Of a stretch of 26,391 nt of DNA, positions 8,221-14,900 are shown in pieces. Location: positions 1 to 26,391 of the IMG/VR virus record IMGVR_UViG_3300042429_000172; one strand, written 5' to 3'. Source of the stretch: a virus. The position numbers and the translations under genes were made by a program. Every line of letters starts with the position of its first letter. The stretch's first letter is position 1. The notes under the pieces are model-generated. The model was not told the origin of the DNA. It saw only the letters and a program-made list of their open reading frames with translations, and did not search any database.

Positions 8221-10043
8221 TGGCAGACGTACAAAAGGAAATAGCACTAAAGGTCACGACCGATGTAGGTCAAACCACAACCGCTTTAAAGTCTGCGGAG
8301 GAAAGGCTGACCGAAGCGAAGAAGGCGATGCTCGATTTGGCTATGGCTGGAAAGCAAGGCTCAAAAGAATTTAGGGCGTTAGCTGTCGAAGCTGGTGCGT
8401 TAAAGGGTAAGATTGAATCGGTTGAGCAAACGGTTGATGGATTAGGCAAGAGCGCAAATAAGATTGAAGTCTTTACCGGTGCTGTTCAAGGCATCGCTGC
8501 TGGCTTTGCCATCGCACAAGGCACGGCTGCTTTATTTGCTGAAGGTAACGAGGAACTGCAAGAAGCACTCGTTAAGGTGCAGGCATCGCTGGCTTTATTA
8601 CAAGGAACTGAACAAGCCGTGCAGTTGCTAAGAAAAGAAAGCGCAGCAGGACAAGCCTTATTGACAGCAAGGACAGCAGCTTATAATGTAGTAGTAGGTG
8701 CATCAACTGGCGCACTAAAGCTGTTTAGAATTGCATTGGCTGCTACTGGAATAGGTTTAGCCGTAGTTGCGATTGGCGCACTGGTTGCTAATTGGGGTAA
8801 ACTAACAAAAGCTGTTACCGACTTTGTTAGCGGTTCTCCGATGCTTACAAAAGTCATTGGATATATCTCGGATGGCTTTACCAAGTTAGGCAGAGCGATC
8901 GGAGTAATACCAAGCGAATCAGAAGCAGCGACAAAGCAAATGATTGCTGATTTAGAAAAGCAGCAAAAGCTATTAGAGGCAGCAGGAGCAAATACTATAT
9001 TTATTGAAAGGCGTTTGGCTGAATTACGAGTTCAGTTAGCAAAAGAAACGGGCGAAGGATTAGCGGAAGCCGAAGAGGCATTGACTTTATTGACTGCCTC
9101 CGAAGAAGCAAAGAGAGTTGAAAGCGCAAAAGAAACAGCAAAAAAACGTGCTGAAATAGAAAAGGCAGCAATTGAGAAATCTAAAGCAGAACGATTAAAA
9201 GCAGCCGAAGATCAAAAGGCAGTTGACCAAATAGCCATAGATGCCGAGGACGAAAAGGTAACAAAAGCAAGAGAGGCAGCGCAAGAACTGGCAGCTATTC
9301 AAAACGACATTCGCAGAAGCAAGCTAACCGACTACCAAAGGGAGCGTGAAGATTTCCTTTTGCAGCGTGAAAAGATGCTGGAGTTAATGCGCACGTCAGG
9401 TGCTTCTCAAATCGAATTGCAGTTGTTTGCATCGAACACGGCACGGATGATGCAGATAATGGATTCCGATAGGGAGTTAGAAATACTCAACGCAACCGAA
9501 AAGACCAAGTTTGAAAACCGCCAGCAGTTTATGGTTAAGACTGCTGAAATGACGATGCAAGCATTAGGCGCATTGACGTCTTTATACACGGCAAGTTTAG
9601 GGCAAAGCGAAAAAGACCAAAAGAAAGCGTTTGAGGCAAACAAGAAATTCAGCATAGCACAAGCGTTAATATCCACCTTTCTTGCGGTAAACAACGCCTT
9701 AACTGCTGGTGGCAACCCAATCAAGTTAGCAACTGGTGCGCAGTTTGTAGAGGCTGGTATTGCTTTGACGGCAGGTTTGGCTAACGTAATAAAGATTAGG
9801 AAAACAACATTCCAAAGCACAAGTGCGCCAAGTAGTTCAGGCGTAAGCGCACCTGCTGCTGGAGGCGGAGGCGGTCAATTACCTCCTGCTGCTTTCAATC
9901 CGAACGTAACAGCTACCAACCCAACTGGACAGCCGAACCCAATGGGGTCAGGTCAGCAGCCTTTAAGAGCGTATGTATTAGATAGAGATATTGAAAATTC
10001 ATCAAGCAGAAGAAATATGTTAAGGGACTTTGCAGCAATTTAA
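8220..10043 (+). CDS. Tail tape measure protein
   Basis: A 607-residue protein that sets tail length and is likely ejected with the DNA. The N-terminal 90 residues are helical (E-K-K-A... heptad-like), and a hydrophobic helix lies at about residues 168-193 (L-F-R-I-A-L-A-A-T-G-I-G-L-A-V-V-A). It is followed by a long Lys/Glu/Ala coiled coil from about 240 to 430. A second hydrophobic segment lies at about 485-530, and then comes a flexible Ser/Pro/Gly tail. This layout is standard for tape measures, though it is short. By the rule of about 0.15 nm per residue the tail would be near 90 nm. No lysozyme or peptidase domain is seen. A strong terminator follows the gene. Confidence 0.88.
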   Translation: MADVQKEIALKVTTDVGQTTTALKSAEERLTEAKKAMLDLAMAGKQGSKEFRALAVEAGALKGKIESVEQTVDGLGKSANKIEVFTGAVQGIAAGFAIAQGTAALFAEGNEELQEALVKVQASLALLQGTEQAVQLLRKESAAGQALLTARTAAYNVVVGASTGALKLFRIALAATGIGLAVVAIGALVANWGKLTKAVTDFVSGSPMLTKVIGYISDGFTKLGRAIGVIPSESEAATKQMIADLEKQQKLLEAAGANTIFIERRLAELRVQLAKETGEGLAEAEEALTLLTASEEAKRVESAKETAKKRAEIEKAAIEKSKAERLKAAEDQKAVDQIAIDAEDEKVTKAREAAQELAAIQNDIRRSKLTDYQREREDFLLQREKMLELMRTSGASQIELQLFASNTARMMQIMDSDRELEILNATEKTKFENRQQFMVKTAEMTMQALGALTSLYTASLGQSEKDQKKAFEANKKFSIAQALISTFLAVNNALTAGGNPIKLATGAQFVEAGIALTAGLANVIKIRKTTFQSTSAPSSSGVSAPAAGGGGGQLPPAAFNPNVTATNPTGQPNPMGSGQQPLRAYVLDRDIENSSSRRNMLRDFAAI

Positions 10044-10072
10044 TTATATTAGCGTTTCATAATTTAGGTTTG

Positions 10073-10100
10073 ACCCTGTGCAGAGATGCACGGGGTTTTT
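10073..10100 (+). terminator. Rho-independent terminator after the tape measure gene
   Basis: A 9-bp stem (10073-10081 ACCCTGTGC with 10088-10096 GCACGGGGT, one T-G wobble), loop AGAGAT, then T at 10096-10100. It ends the tail transcript. The closing T run merges into a TTTTTG that may be the -33 box of the next promoter. Confidence 0.85.
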
Positions 10101-10126
10101 GCATACTTAGCCTTTCCGTACATTTT
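10098..10126 (+). promoter_or_regulatory. Putative promoter of the head gene block
   Basis: TTTG (10098-10101), 17 bases, then TACATTTT (10119-10126), close to the Bacteroidetes -33 TTTG / -7 TAnnTTTG pattern. The ATG of the protease gene is at 10132, only five bases after the box, so a transcript would have almost no leader. It directly follows a terminator, as a new unit should. Confidence 0.5.
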
Positions 10127-10131
10127 AAGGC

Positions 10132-10713
10132 ATGGAGTTACCCCTTTACAAACTGACAATAGACGAGGAAAGCGAGGGCGTTGATTACGTTGCGCTGACC
10201 GATATGCCAGCAATCGAAAGAAACTTTCAGGCATTCTCACAAAAACAAAGATTCAAAGAATCAGCCAAACGAGTTATTTCGGGTGCTTTGATGTTAGCCG
10301 ATGTGCCTATCTATCGGAACGATTCCAAGATGGGCGAGTACATGGTTGTTTTTGATAAGGACACGGTTTATAAAATCGTGCAGAAGTTCTTTAAGCAGAA
10401 CGCTACCCAAAACGTAAACGCTTACCACCAAACGCCAATCGAGGGCGTGTTTATGTTTGAGTCTTACATCATAGACCGAGAGCGTGGAATCAACCCACCT
10501 AAAGGCTTTGAGGATGTAACCGATGGCAGCTGGTTCGGTTCTTACAAGGTAGACAACAACGAGGTATGGGATGCCTTTGTCACTACTGGGAAATTCAAAG
10601 GCTTTTCGGTTGAGGGTATGTTTGGGATGGAGAAAGTAGAAGATGCCATCGAAGTAGAGATGCACCGCCTCGAAAAAGCCATTGACCTTTTTTGCAAACA
10701 ATTTAAACTTTAA
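10132..10713 (+). CDS. XkdF-like prohead protease
   Basis: A 193-residue protein resembling the XkdF phage serine protease family (Peptidase S78-type fold). The core reads S-G-A-L-M-L-A-D-V-P-I-Y-R from residue 50, then G-E-Y-M-V-V-F-D near 68-75. A candidate catalytic His is at 99 (N-A-Y-H), a candidate Ser at 111 (F-E-S-Y-I-I-D), and there is a late G-F-S-V-E-G motif at 157-162. Such proteases cleave scaffold and capsid N-termini during head maturation. It is followed at 13 bases by a scaffold-like gene and then the capsid gene, the classic order, which supports the call. The catalytic residues are proposed by pattern, not proven. Confidence 0.78.
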   Translation: MELPLYKLTIDEESEGVDYVALTDMPAIERNFQAFSQKQRFKESAKRVISGALMLADVPIYRNDSKMGEYMVVFDKDTVYKIVQKFFKQNATQNVNAYHQTPIEGVFMFESYIIDRERGINPPKGFEDVTDGSWFGSYKVDNNEVWDAFVTTGKFKGFSVEGMFGMEKVEDAIEVEMHRLEKAIDLFCKQFKL

Positions 10714-10725
10714 TATTTATAATCA

Positions 10726-11310
10726 ATGAACATCCTTGAAAAATTGCAAACACTAAGAGCAGCTTTCGAGCAAGCCTCTTTGAAATTTGCCGACTATATG
10801 CTCGGTGAATTGACCGTTCGGATTGAAGGAGAACCAGTAGTAGGTACTGCTGTAACTCTTTTAGATGCCGATGGAAACCCCCTCGATGCTACGGGCGAAC
10901 ACGTTATTCCTGAACTCGGAACAATCGTTGTTGCAAACGGAGTAATCGAATCAATTACCCCTATGGTAGTTGAGGCTGAAGAAGTACCAGCAGAAGCGGT
11001 TGAAGAAATCGTTTCCGTGGTAGAAGCAATTGCACCTGAAGCACCAGCCGAAGTGGTAGCTGCTATTTCAACCGAAGTAGTTGGCGAGATTATGGAGAAG
11101 CTGGATGAAATGGCGAGCGAACTTGTAGAGCTGAAAAAGAAAATGATGGCTGGACAAGAGCGTGAGAAGTCAATGTTTGCACTTATCGAAGCACTCGCAG
11201 CAGAACCAACCGTAAAAAACGAAAAAGTAATGTTTGGTCAGTTCAAAAAAGACGAAGTGAGCAACATGAACAAAGTAGCATCAATCCTTAAAAACTTAAA
11301 AACTAAATAA
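10726..11310 (+). CDS. Scaffold-like capsid assembly protein
   Basis: A 194-residue acidic protein between protease and major capsid genes, the usual place for a scaffold. The N-terminal 85 residues may form a small beta domain (V-R-I-E-G-E-P-V-V-G-T-A-V). The middle is very rich in Ala, Glu and Val (E-V-P-A-E-A-V-E-E-I-V), and residues about 120-160 form a likely coiled coil (E-I-M-E-K-L-D-E-M-A). The C-terminus is basic, as expected for the part that binds capsid. No sequence family is obvious, so the call rests on composition and gene order. It would be removed from the prohead by the upstream protease. The capsid gene starts two bases after its stop. Confidence 0.68.
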   Translation: MNILEKLQTLRAAFEQASLKFADYMLGELTVRIEGEPVVGTAVTLLDADGNPLDATGEHVIPELGTIVVANGVIESITPMVVEAEEVPAEAVEEIVSVVEAIAPEAPAEVVAAISTEVVGEIMEKLDEMASELVELKKKMMAGQEREKSMFALIEALAAEPTVKNEKVMFGQFKKDEVSNMNKVASILKNLKTK

Positions 11311-11312
11311 TC

Positions 11313-12245
11313 ATGGCATACAATTTTGGCAACTTAGCCGTTTACACCGAGCAGCAGTCGCTTCCGTTAATCGTGAAGTCATTGTTCAGCGCAAAGAGCG
11401 CATCTATTTTGACACCAATGACTGGTATCAAATCTTCTAAGTCAGTTAACCTTATGGACACCGATGCGGTTTTCCAAAGCGGTGACAACTGCGGTTTTAC
11501 AGCTTCAGGTACTACTACCTTTAGCAACCGTAGCTTGACCGTTGGTCGCATCAAAATCAACGAGGCTATCTGCCCTAAGAAACTTGAAGAGTATTGGATG
11601 CAAACCCAACTCCCTATCGGTAGCCGTTACACGTCAGTTCCTTTCGAGCAGCAGTACGCTGAGTTGAAGGCTGGCAAAACAGCCGAGCAACTTGAAACCG
11701 CTATTTGGCAGGGCGACACCGCTTCAGGTAACACCAACGCAAACACAAATAAATTTGATGGTTTCATCAAGTTAATCAACGCTGCTTCAGGTACTACCGT
11801 ATCAGGTAACACTGGTGCTGTATCAGGTATCACCAATACTAACGCTTTCGCAGTAATGCAGGGCGTTTACAACCAAATCCCTACGACCATTTTGGACAAG
11901 GAAGATTTGCGCATCGTATGCGGTTGGGACACATTCCGTCGTTTGGTTGCTAACTTGACTAACTTGAACTTGTTCCATTACAACCCAAGCGTTGATGCAG
12001 CAGGCGAGATCGTTCTTCCCGGTACTAACGTAACCGTTGTTGCTCTTAACGGCTTGAACGGAACAAACCGCATCTTTGCTATGCGTCTTAGCAATATGTT
12101 CTTCGGAACGGATTTGTTGAACGAAGAGGAGCGTTTTGAGCTGTTTTATGCCAAGGAGGCTGACGAAGTGCGTTGGGTTGCCGAGTTCAAAGCTGGCGTT
12201 CAGTTTGCCTATGCGACTGAAATCGTAAACTTCATCTTGGCTTAA
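11313..12245 (+). CDS. Major capsid protein (probably HK97 fold)
   Basis: A 310-residue protein directly after the scaffold-like gene. It has the composition of a capsid protein: many Asn, Thr, Ala and Gly, few Lys, and a flexible middle rich in Ser/Thr/Gly (S-G-N-T-N-A-N-T-N). Near the C-terminus it has a strand-rich domain with V-L-P-G-T-N-V-T-V-V-A-L-N-G-L and G-V-Q-F-A-Y-A-T-E-I, which fits the A-domain ending of HK97-fold capsids. Nearly all Ala, Asn and Thr codons are common ones, suggesting high expression. A GC-rich hairpin without a T run follows. The fold itself cannot be proven by eye; identity as the main capsid protein is well supported by context. Confidence 0.85.
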   Translation: MAYNFGNLAVYTEQQSLPLIVKSLFSAKSASILTPMTGIKSSKSVNLMDTDAVFQSGDNCGFTASGTTTFSNRSLTVGRIKINEAICPKKLEEYWMQTQLPIGSRYTSVPFEQQYAELKAGKTAEQLETAIWQGDTASGNTNANTNKFDGFIKLINAASGTTVSGNTGAVSGITNTNAFAVMQGVYNQIPTTILDKEDLRIVCGWDTFRRLVANLTNLNLFHYNPSVDAAGEIVLPGTNVTVVALNGLNGTNRIFAMRLSNMFFGTDLLNEEERFELFYAKEADEVRWVAEFKAGVQFAYATEIVNFILA

Positions 12246-12251
12246 TTCAAT

Positions 12252-12271
12252 GGGGAGGGTAACACCTCCCC
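12252..12271 (+). terminator. GC-rich hairpin between capsid and tail tube genes
   Basis: GGGGAGG (12252-12258) pairs with CCTCCCC (12265-12271) around GTAACA, 7 bp, all G-C or A-T. Only TTTA follows, so it is a weak terminator at best. It may instead stop exonucleases and raise capsid mRNA stability or set the capsid-to-tube ratio. Confidence 0.55.
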
Positions 12272-12297
12272 TTTACTAACCTCTAAAATATAAAAAT

Positions 12298-12816
12298 ATG
12301 AGTTGTGCATTAACCGCTGGTTATTCATTAGGCTGCCGAGATTCAGTCGGTGGCATCAAAGAGGTTCGTTTTATTGAATTTGCTAACGTAACTGGTATCA
12401 CCGCTACAAGTGGGTTTGTCGTTTCAGGCATCACTACTTCAGGTTCTACTAAGTTTTGGAAGTACGATTTAACCAAGCAAACCTCACAATTTACCGAAAC
12501 CATCACCCCTTCGATGGAGAACGGTACGATTTTCTACCAACAAGACCTGCAAATCGTCTTGAATAAAATGACCGCTGCCCTTCGCAATCAGTTGCGTTTG
12601 TTAGGTCAAAATAGACTGATGGCAATCGTTCTTGACCGCAATGGCGTGTACTGGTTGTTGGGTTCTTTAAACGGCTTAGAACTAAGCGCAGGTACTGGTC
12701 AAAGTGGTACTGCCTTTGGTGACCGTAACGGCTTTGACGTTACCTTCACAGGTATGGAAGAGCAGCCAATGCGTGAGGTGCAATCAAGCATCATTGCTGC
12801 ATTGACTAACGCATAG
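12298..12816 (+). CDS. Major tail tube protein (predicted)
   Basis: A 172-residue beta-rich protein. The N-terminus M-S-C-A-L-T-A-G-Y ... C-R-D-S-V-G-G-I-K-E-V and the late pattern L-G-S-L-N-G-L-E-L-S-A-G-T then D-V-T-F-T-G-M-E-E-Q-P are of the kind I associate with tail tube proteins of Bacteroidetes phages. Size (about 17-19 kDa), high-expression style of the sequence and a private strong terminator fit a protein made in many copies. The two Cys at the N-terminus (residues 3 and 13) are unusual for a cytoplasmic protein. It follows the capsid gene after a short A-rich leader. If not the tube, it would be another abundant virion protein. Confidence 0.68.
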   Translation: MSCALTAGYSLGCRDSVGGIKEVRFIEFANVTGITATSGFVVSGITTSGSTKFWKYDLTKQTSQFTETITPSMENGTIFYQQDLQIVLNKMTAALRNQLRLLGQNRLMAIVLDRNGVYWLLGSLNGLELSAGTGQSGTAFGDRNGFDVTFTGMEEQPMREVQSSIIAALTNA

Positions 12817-12842
12817 TGCTTCGTTGTCGTTAATCAAGCACG

Positions 12843-12871
12843 GGCGCATCCTACGGGGTGCGCCTTTTTTT
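12843..12871 (+). terminator. Strong terminator with UACG tetraloop after the tail tube gene
   Basis: GGCGCATCC (12843-12851) pairs with GGGTGCGCC (12856-12864), 9 bp with one T-G wobble, capped by TACG closed by C-G (the very stable UNCG class). Seven T follow (12865-12871). It ends the capsid and tube transcript. Confidence 0.92.
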
Positions 12872-12878
12872 GTGTTTA

Positions 12879-12886
12879 TACATTTA
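12879..12886 (+). promoter_or_regulatory. TACATTTA box before the GT4 gene
   Basis: TACATTTA lies 14 bases before the ATG at 12900 and seven bases after a terminator T run. A new transcript is expected here, but I see no TTTG at 17-19 bases upstream because the terminator stem occupies that place. It may use a different upstream element or activator. Confidence 0.38.
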
Positions 12887-12899
12887 CTACTAAACGACA

Positions 12900-13952
12900 A
12901 TGAAAATAGCATTAATCCACAACATTCAAAGTACGGGTTCGGCACTCTACCGACTTGAACTTCCGCACGCTCACTTAGATGCAGCGTACAAAGGTCTTAC
13001 GTTTTATTCAGCACCTGACCCATTTAGAATCTCCGATGAATCCTTCGAGCAGATGGACATCGTTTTAGTCAGTAGGATGTGGGGCGAAACGCCTGAACAA
13101 ATTAAATGGCTTCGGGATAAGTGTACCCAGTTCAAAGTCACTTTGATTTTAGACCTTGACGATTATTGGGTATTGGAATCAGGTCATCCGATGTTTTCTA
13201 TTTATAGAGAAAGGAATATCTCTAATATGATTCGTGACCACATTAGAGTAGTTGACCACGTTATCTGCACGAATGCCTATTTAAAGGAAAAGGTGTCAAT
13301 TTTAAACCCTCAAGTATCAATAATTCCGAATTGCACCTTTTCTGGTTACGAGCAGTACAAGTCTAAACCCGAACCGAGTGAGTTCGTAAGGTTCGGCTGG
13401 TTTGGTGGCGCACAGCATTTTGAGGACATTATTTTGATGGAATCGGGTATGGGCATCCTTGCAGACGATCGTTCTTTAAACGGCTTGTATCGGCTTTATT
13501 TAGGAGGGTGGAACGAGAACCCAATGTACGAAGCGTACGAGAGAGTTTTTACTGGTAACGGCAAGCAAGAGAACTACGGCAGAATCCAAGCAGCGGATAT
13601 TTACTCTTATGTCGGTGGCTACAACTTTGTAGATGTATGTCTTGCGCCTTTACGAGATACGACCTTCAATAGATGCAAAAGTGAGTTGAAATTAGTCGAA
13701 GCTGGCACGATGGGCAAGGCTATTATTGCTTCCGATGTTTACCCTTATAACACGATAATCGACCACGGCTTAAATGGCTTATTGGTTCGGGAGGCACGAA
13801 GTAAAGATTGGCACAAGCACATGAAAACCTTGATACACGAAAAGGACTTGCGCTTAACCTTGGCAGCCAATTTAAAAGAAACAATCGAAACGGAATTTAA
13901 CATCGATTATTGGGGCGCAAAAAGAATGGATTTGTATCATTCGCTTCGGTGA
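12900..13952 (+). CDS. Glycosyltransferase, GT4-like (GT-B fold)
   Basis: A 350-residue protein with two Rossmann-like halves. The N-terminal half starts M-K-I-A-L-I-H-N and has D-L-D-D-Y-W at 85-90. The C-terminal half opens R-F-G-W-F-G-G at 164-170 and holds the donor-binding region: L-A-P-L-R-D (248-253), K-S-E-L-K-L-V-E-A-G at 260-269 and N-G-L-L-V at 292-296. The K-S-E-x-K-x-x-E pattern is the usual GT4 retaining-transferase signature. It should transfer a hexose from a nucleotide sugar. It has no membrane segment. It is placed among virion genes, after a terminator and a TACATTTA box, apart from the cassette at 1797-3537, so it may have been gained separately. Substrate unknown. Confidence 0.82.
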   Translation: MKIALIHNIQSTGSALYRLELPHAHLDAAYKGLTFYSAPDPFRISDESFEQMDIVLVSRMWGETPEQIKWLRDKCTQFKVTLILDLDDYWVLESGHPMFSIYRERNISNMIRDHIRVVDHVICTNAYLKEKVSILNPQVSIIPNCTFSGYEQYKSKPEPSEFVRFGWFGGAQHFEDIILMESGMGILADDRSLNGLYRLYLGGWNENPMYEAYERVFTGNGKQENYGRIQAADIYSYVGGYNFVDVCLAPLRDTTFNRCKSELKLVEAGTMGKAIIASDVYPYNTIIDHGLNGLLVREARSKDWHKHMKTLIHEKDLRLTLAANLKETIETEFNIDYWGAKRMDLYHSLR

Positions 13953-13960
13953 TACATTTA
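13931..13960 (+). promoter_or_regulatory. Putative promoter within the 3' end of the GT4 gene
   Basis: TTTG (13931-13934), 18 bases, TACATTTA (13953-13960), eight bases before the ATG at 13969. The -33 part lies inside the GT4 coding end and its T-A-T-C-A follow-on resembles the copy at 18298. This would let portal and connector genes be expressed without the GT4 gene. Confidence 0.5.
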
Positions 13961-13968
13961 CCTTTAAG

Positions 13969-14367
13969 ATGCTGTATTTAATATCTAACCAGTCGAATGA
14001 AATCGTAGTCACTTGGACGGAAAGGATGACCAACCCCAATGCGCTGTATATCGTGCTGGAGTTAAGGTCAATGGCTACCAATGACATTTATACCTATCCG
14101 ATTTTAAAATCTTCCAACCTTTCGCTATTTCCCGAAAGGTACGACAACTATGAATTTTCGCTTGCGCCTGCTGTGCGTGGTCAATATACTTACATAGCCT
14201 ACGAATCTACTACTACATCTGCAACCAATAAAATTGGCGTGTTAGAAACTGGGCTGGCTTATATTGAAATGGGCGAGCAGGCTTTTGTAAGTGCAACCAA
14301 TTCTATTACTTACGCAGAGCCAGTTACGAATGTTTTTGATAACACCTTTGACCTTACCTTTAACTAA
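13969..14367 (+). CDS. Unidentified beta-rich structural protein
   Basis: A 132-residue protein, strand-rich, with several Tyr and Thr (T-Y-P-I-L-K-S-S-N, Y-E-F-S-L-A-P-A-V-R-G-Q-Y-T-Y). A segment such as W-T-E-R and the pattern of alternating polar and hydrophobic residues suggest a fibronectin-like or immunoglobulin-like sandwich. No Cys. It starts after a promoter-like box and overlaps the next gene by one base (TAATG), and lies upstream of the portal, so it is probably a minor head or decoration protein. I do not recognise a family and the function is open. Confidence 0.5.
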   Translation: MLYLISNQSNEIVVTWTERMTNPNALYIVLELRSMATNDIYTYPILKSSNLSLFPERYDNYEFSLAPAVRGQYTYIAYESTTTSATNKIGVLETGLAYIEMGEQAFVSATNSITYAEPVTNVFDNTFDLTFN

Positions 14368-14900
14368 TGGGACAACTTTTAACTGATGCTTTAGTCATCA
14401 AAAACGAAACGCAGACTAATGCAAACACCGCAACGAGAGTTGGAACGTGGATGCAAAATTGTGCGATACAAGTCGAGGAAACGCCGAGTGCGCTTAACTT
14501 TTTTGACTTTGCATCTTCAGGCACTACCACTTTAGCAGAGAATGTTTGGTCACCAATTAACGCTACCATCACTACTGGATTCAATAGAAACGGATTAAGC
14601 GTTAACGCTTCGGGTCTTGTTACTTATAGCGGTGACTTGAAGTATTTTAGAACGAGCGCAATTGTTGCTTTAATCGGGCAGTCAAGCAGGAAGATTCACG
14701 TTGCTATATTCAAAAATGCAGAGTTGTGGCCTTGCTCGGAGTTTGTATCGGTTACTCCTTCCTCAAACGAGGTGACTATTCCTTCCCAATGCGTTGTGCC
14801 TTTATCTTCAGGAGATACGATTCAAATGTATGTTAAATGCTCAACGCACGCTGTCACGCTTACCTTAGACAATTTAAACGTCATTATCAATGAGTTCTAA
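14367..14900 (+). CDS. Unidentified structural protein, possible C1q/TNF-like jelly roll
   Basis: A 177-residue protein. After a helical N-terminus it shows strands typical of a small jelly roll: A-I-V-A-L-I-G-Q-S-S-R-K-I-H-V-A-I-F-K-N, then S-G-D-T-I-Q-M-Y-V-K and L-D-N-L-N-V-I-I at the end. The 'sGDtiqmyvk' phrase is common in C1q-like and virion spike domains. It overlaps both the upstream gene (one base) and the portal gene (11 bases). It may be a head spike, a decoration protein or a receptor-binding domain. This fold call is from reading strand patterns only. Confidence 0.5.
   Translation: MGQLLTDALVIKNETQTNANTATRVGTWMQNCAIQVEETPSALNFFDFASSGTTTLAENVWSPINATITTGFNRNGLSVNASGLVTYSGDLKYFRTSAIVALIGQSSRKIHVAIFKNAELWPCSEFVSVTPSSNEVTIPSQCVVPLSSGDTIQMYVKCSTHAVTLTLDNLNVIINEF

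Noticed and set aside
9407-9820. Open frame of 137 codons on the - strand inside the tape measure gene
   Set aside because: Shadow of the Ala-rich coding strand; hydrophobic and Cys-rich by chance of the reverse complement, with no start context.
10065-10072. TAGGTTTG, a match to the -7 consensus
   Set aside because: It lies directly against the terminator stem and has no TTG at the normal distance upstream; a transcript would end at once.
10294-10701. Open frame of 135 codons on the - strand opposite the protease gene
   Set aside because: Fully covered by a recognisable gene on the + strand and no promoter or partner gene is seen.
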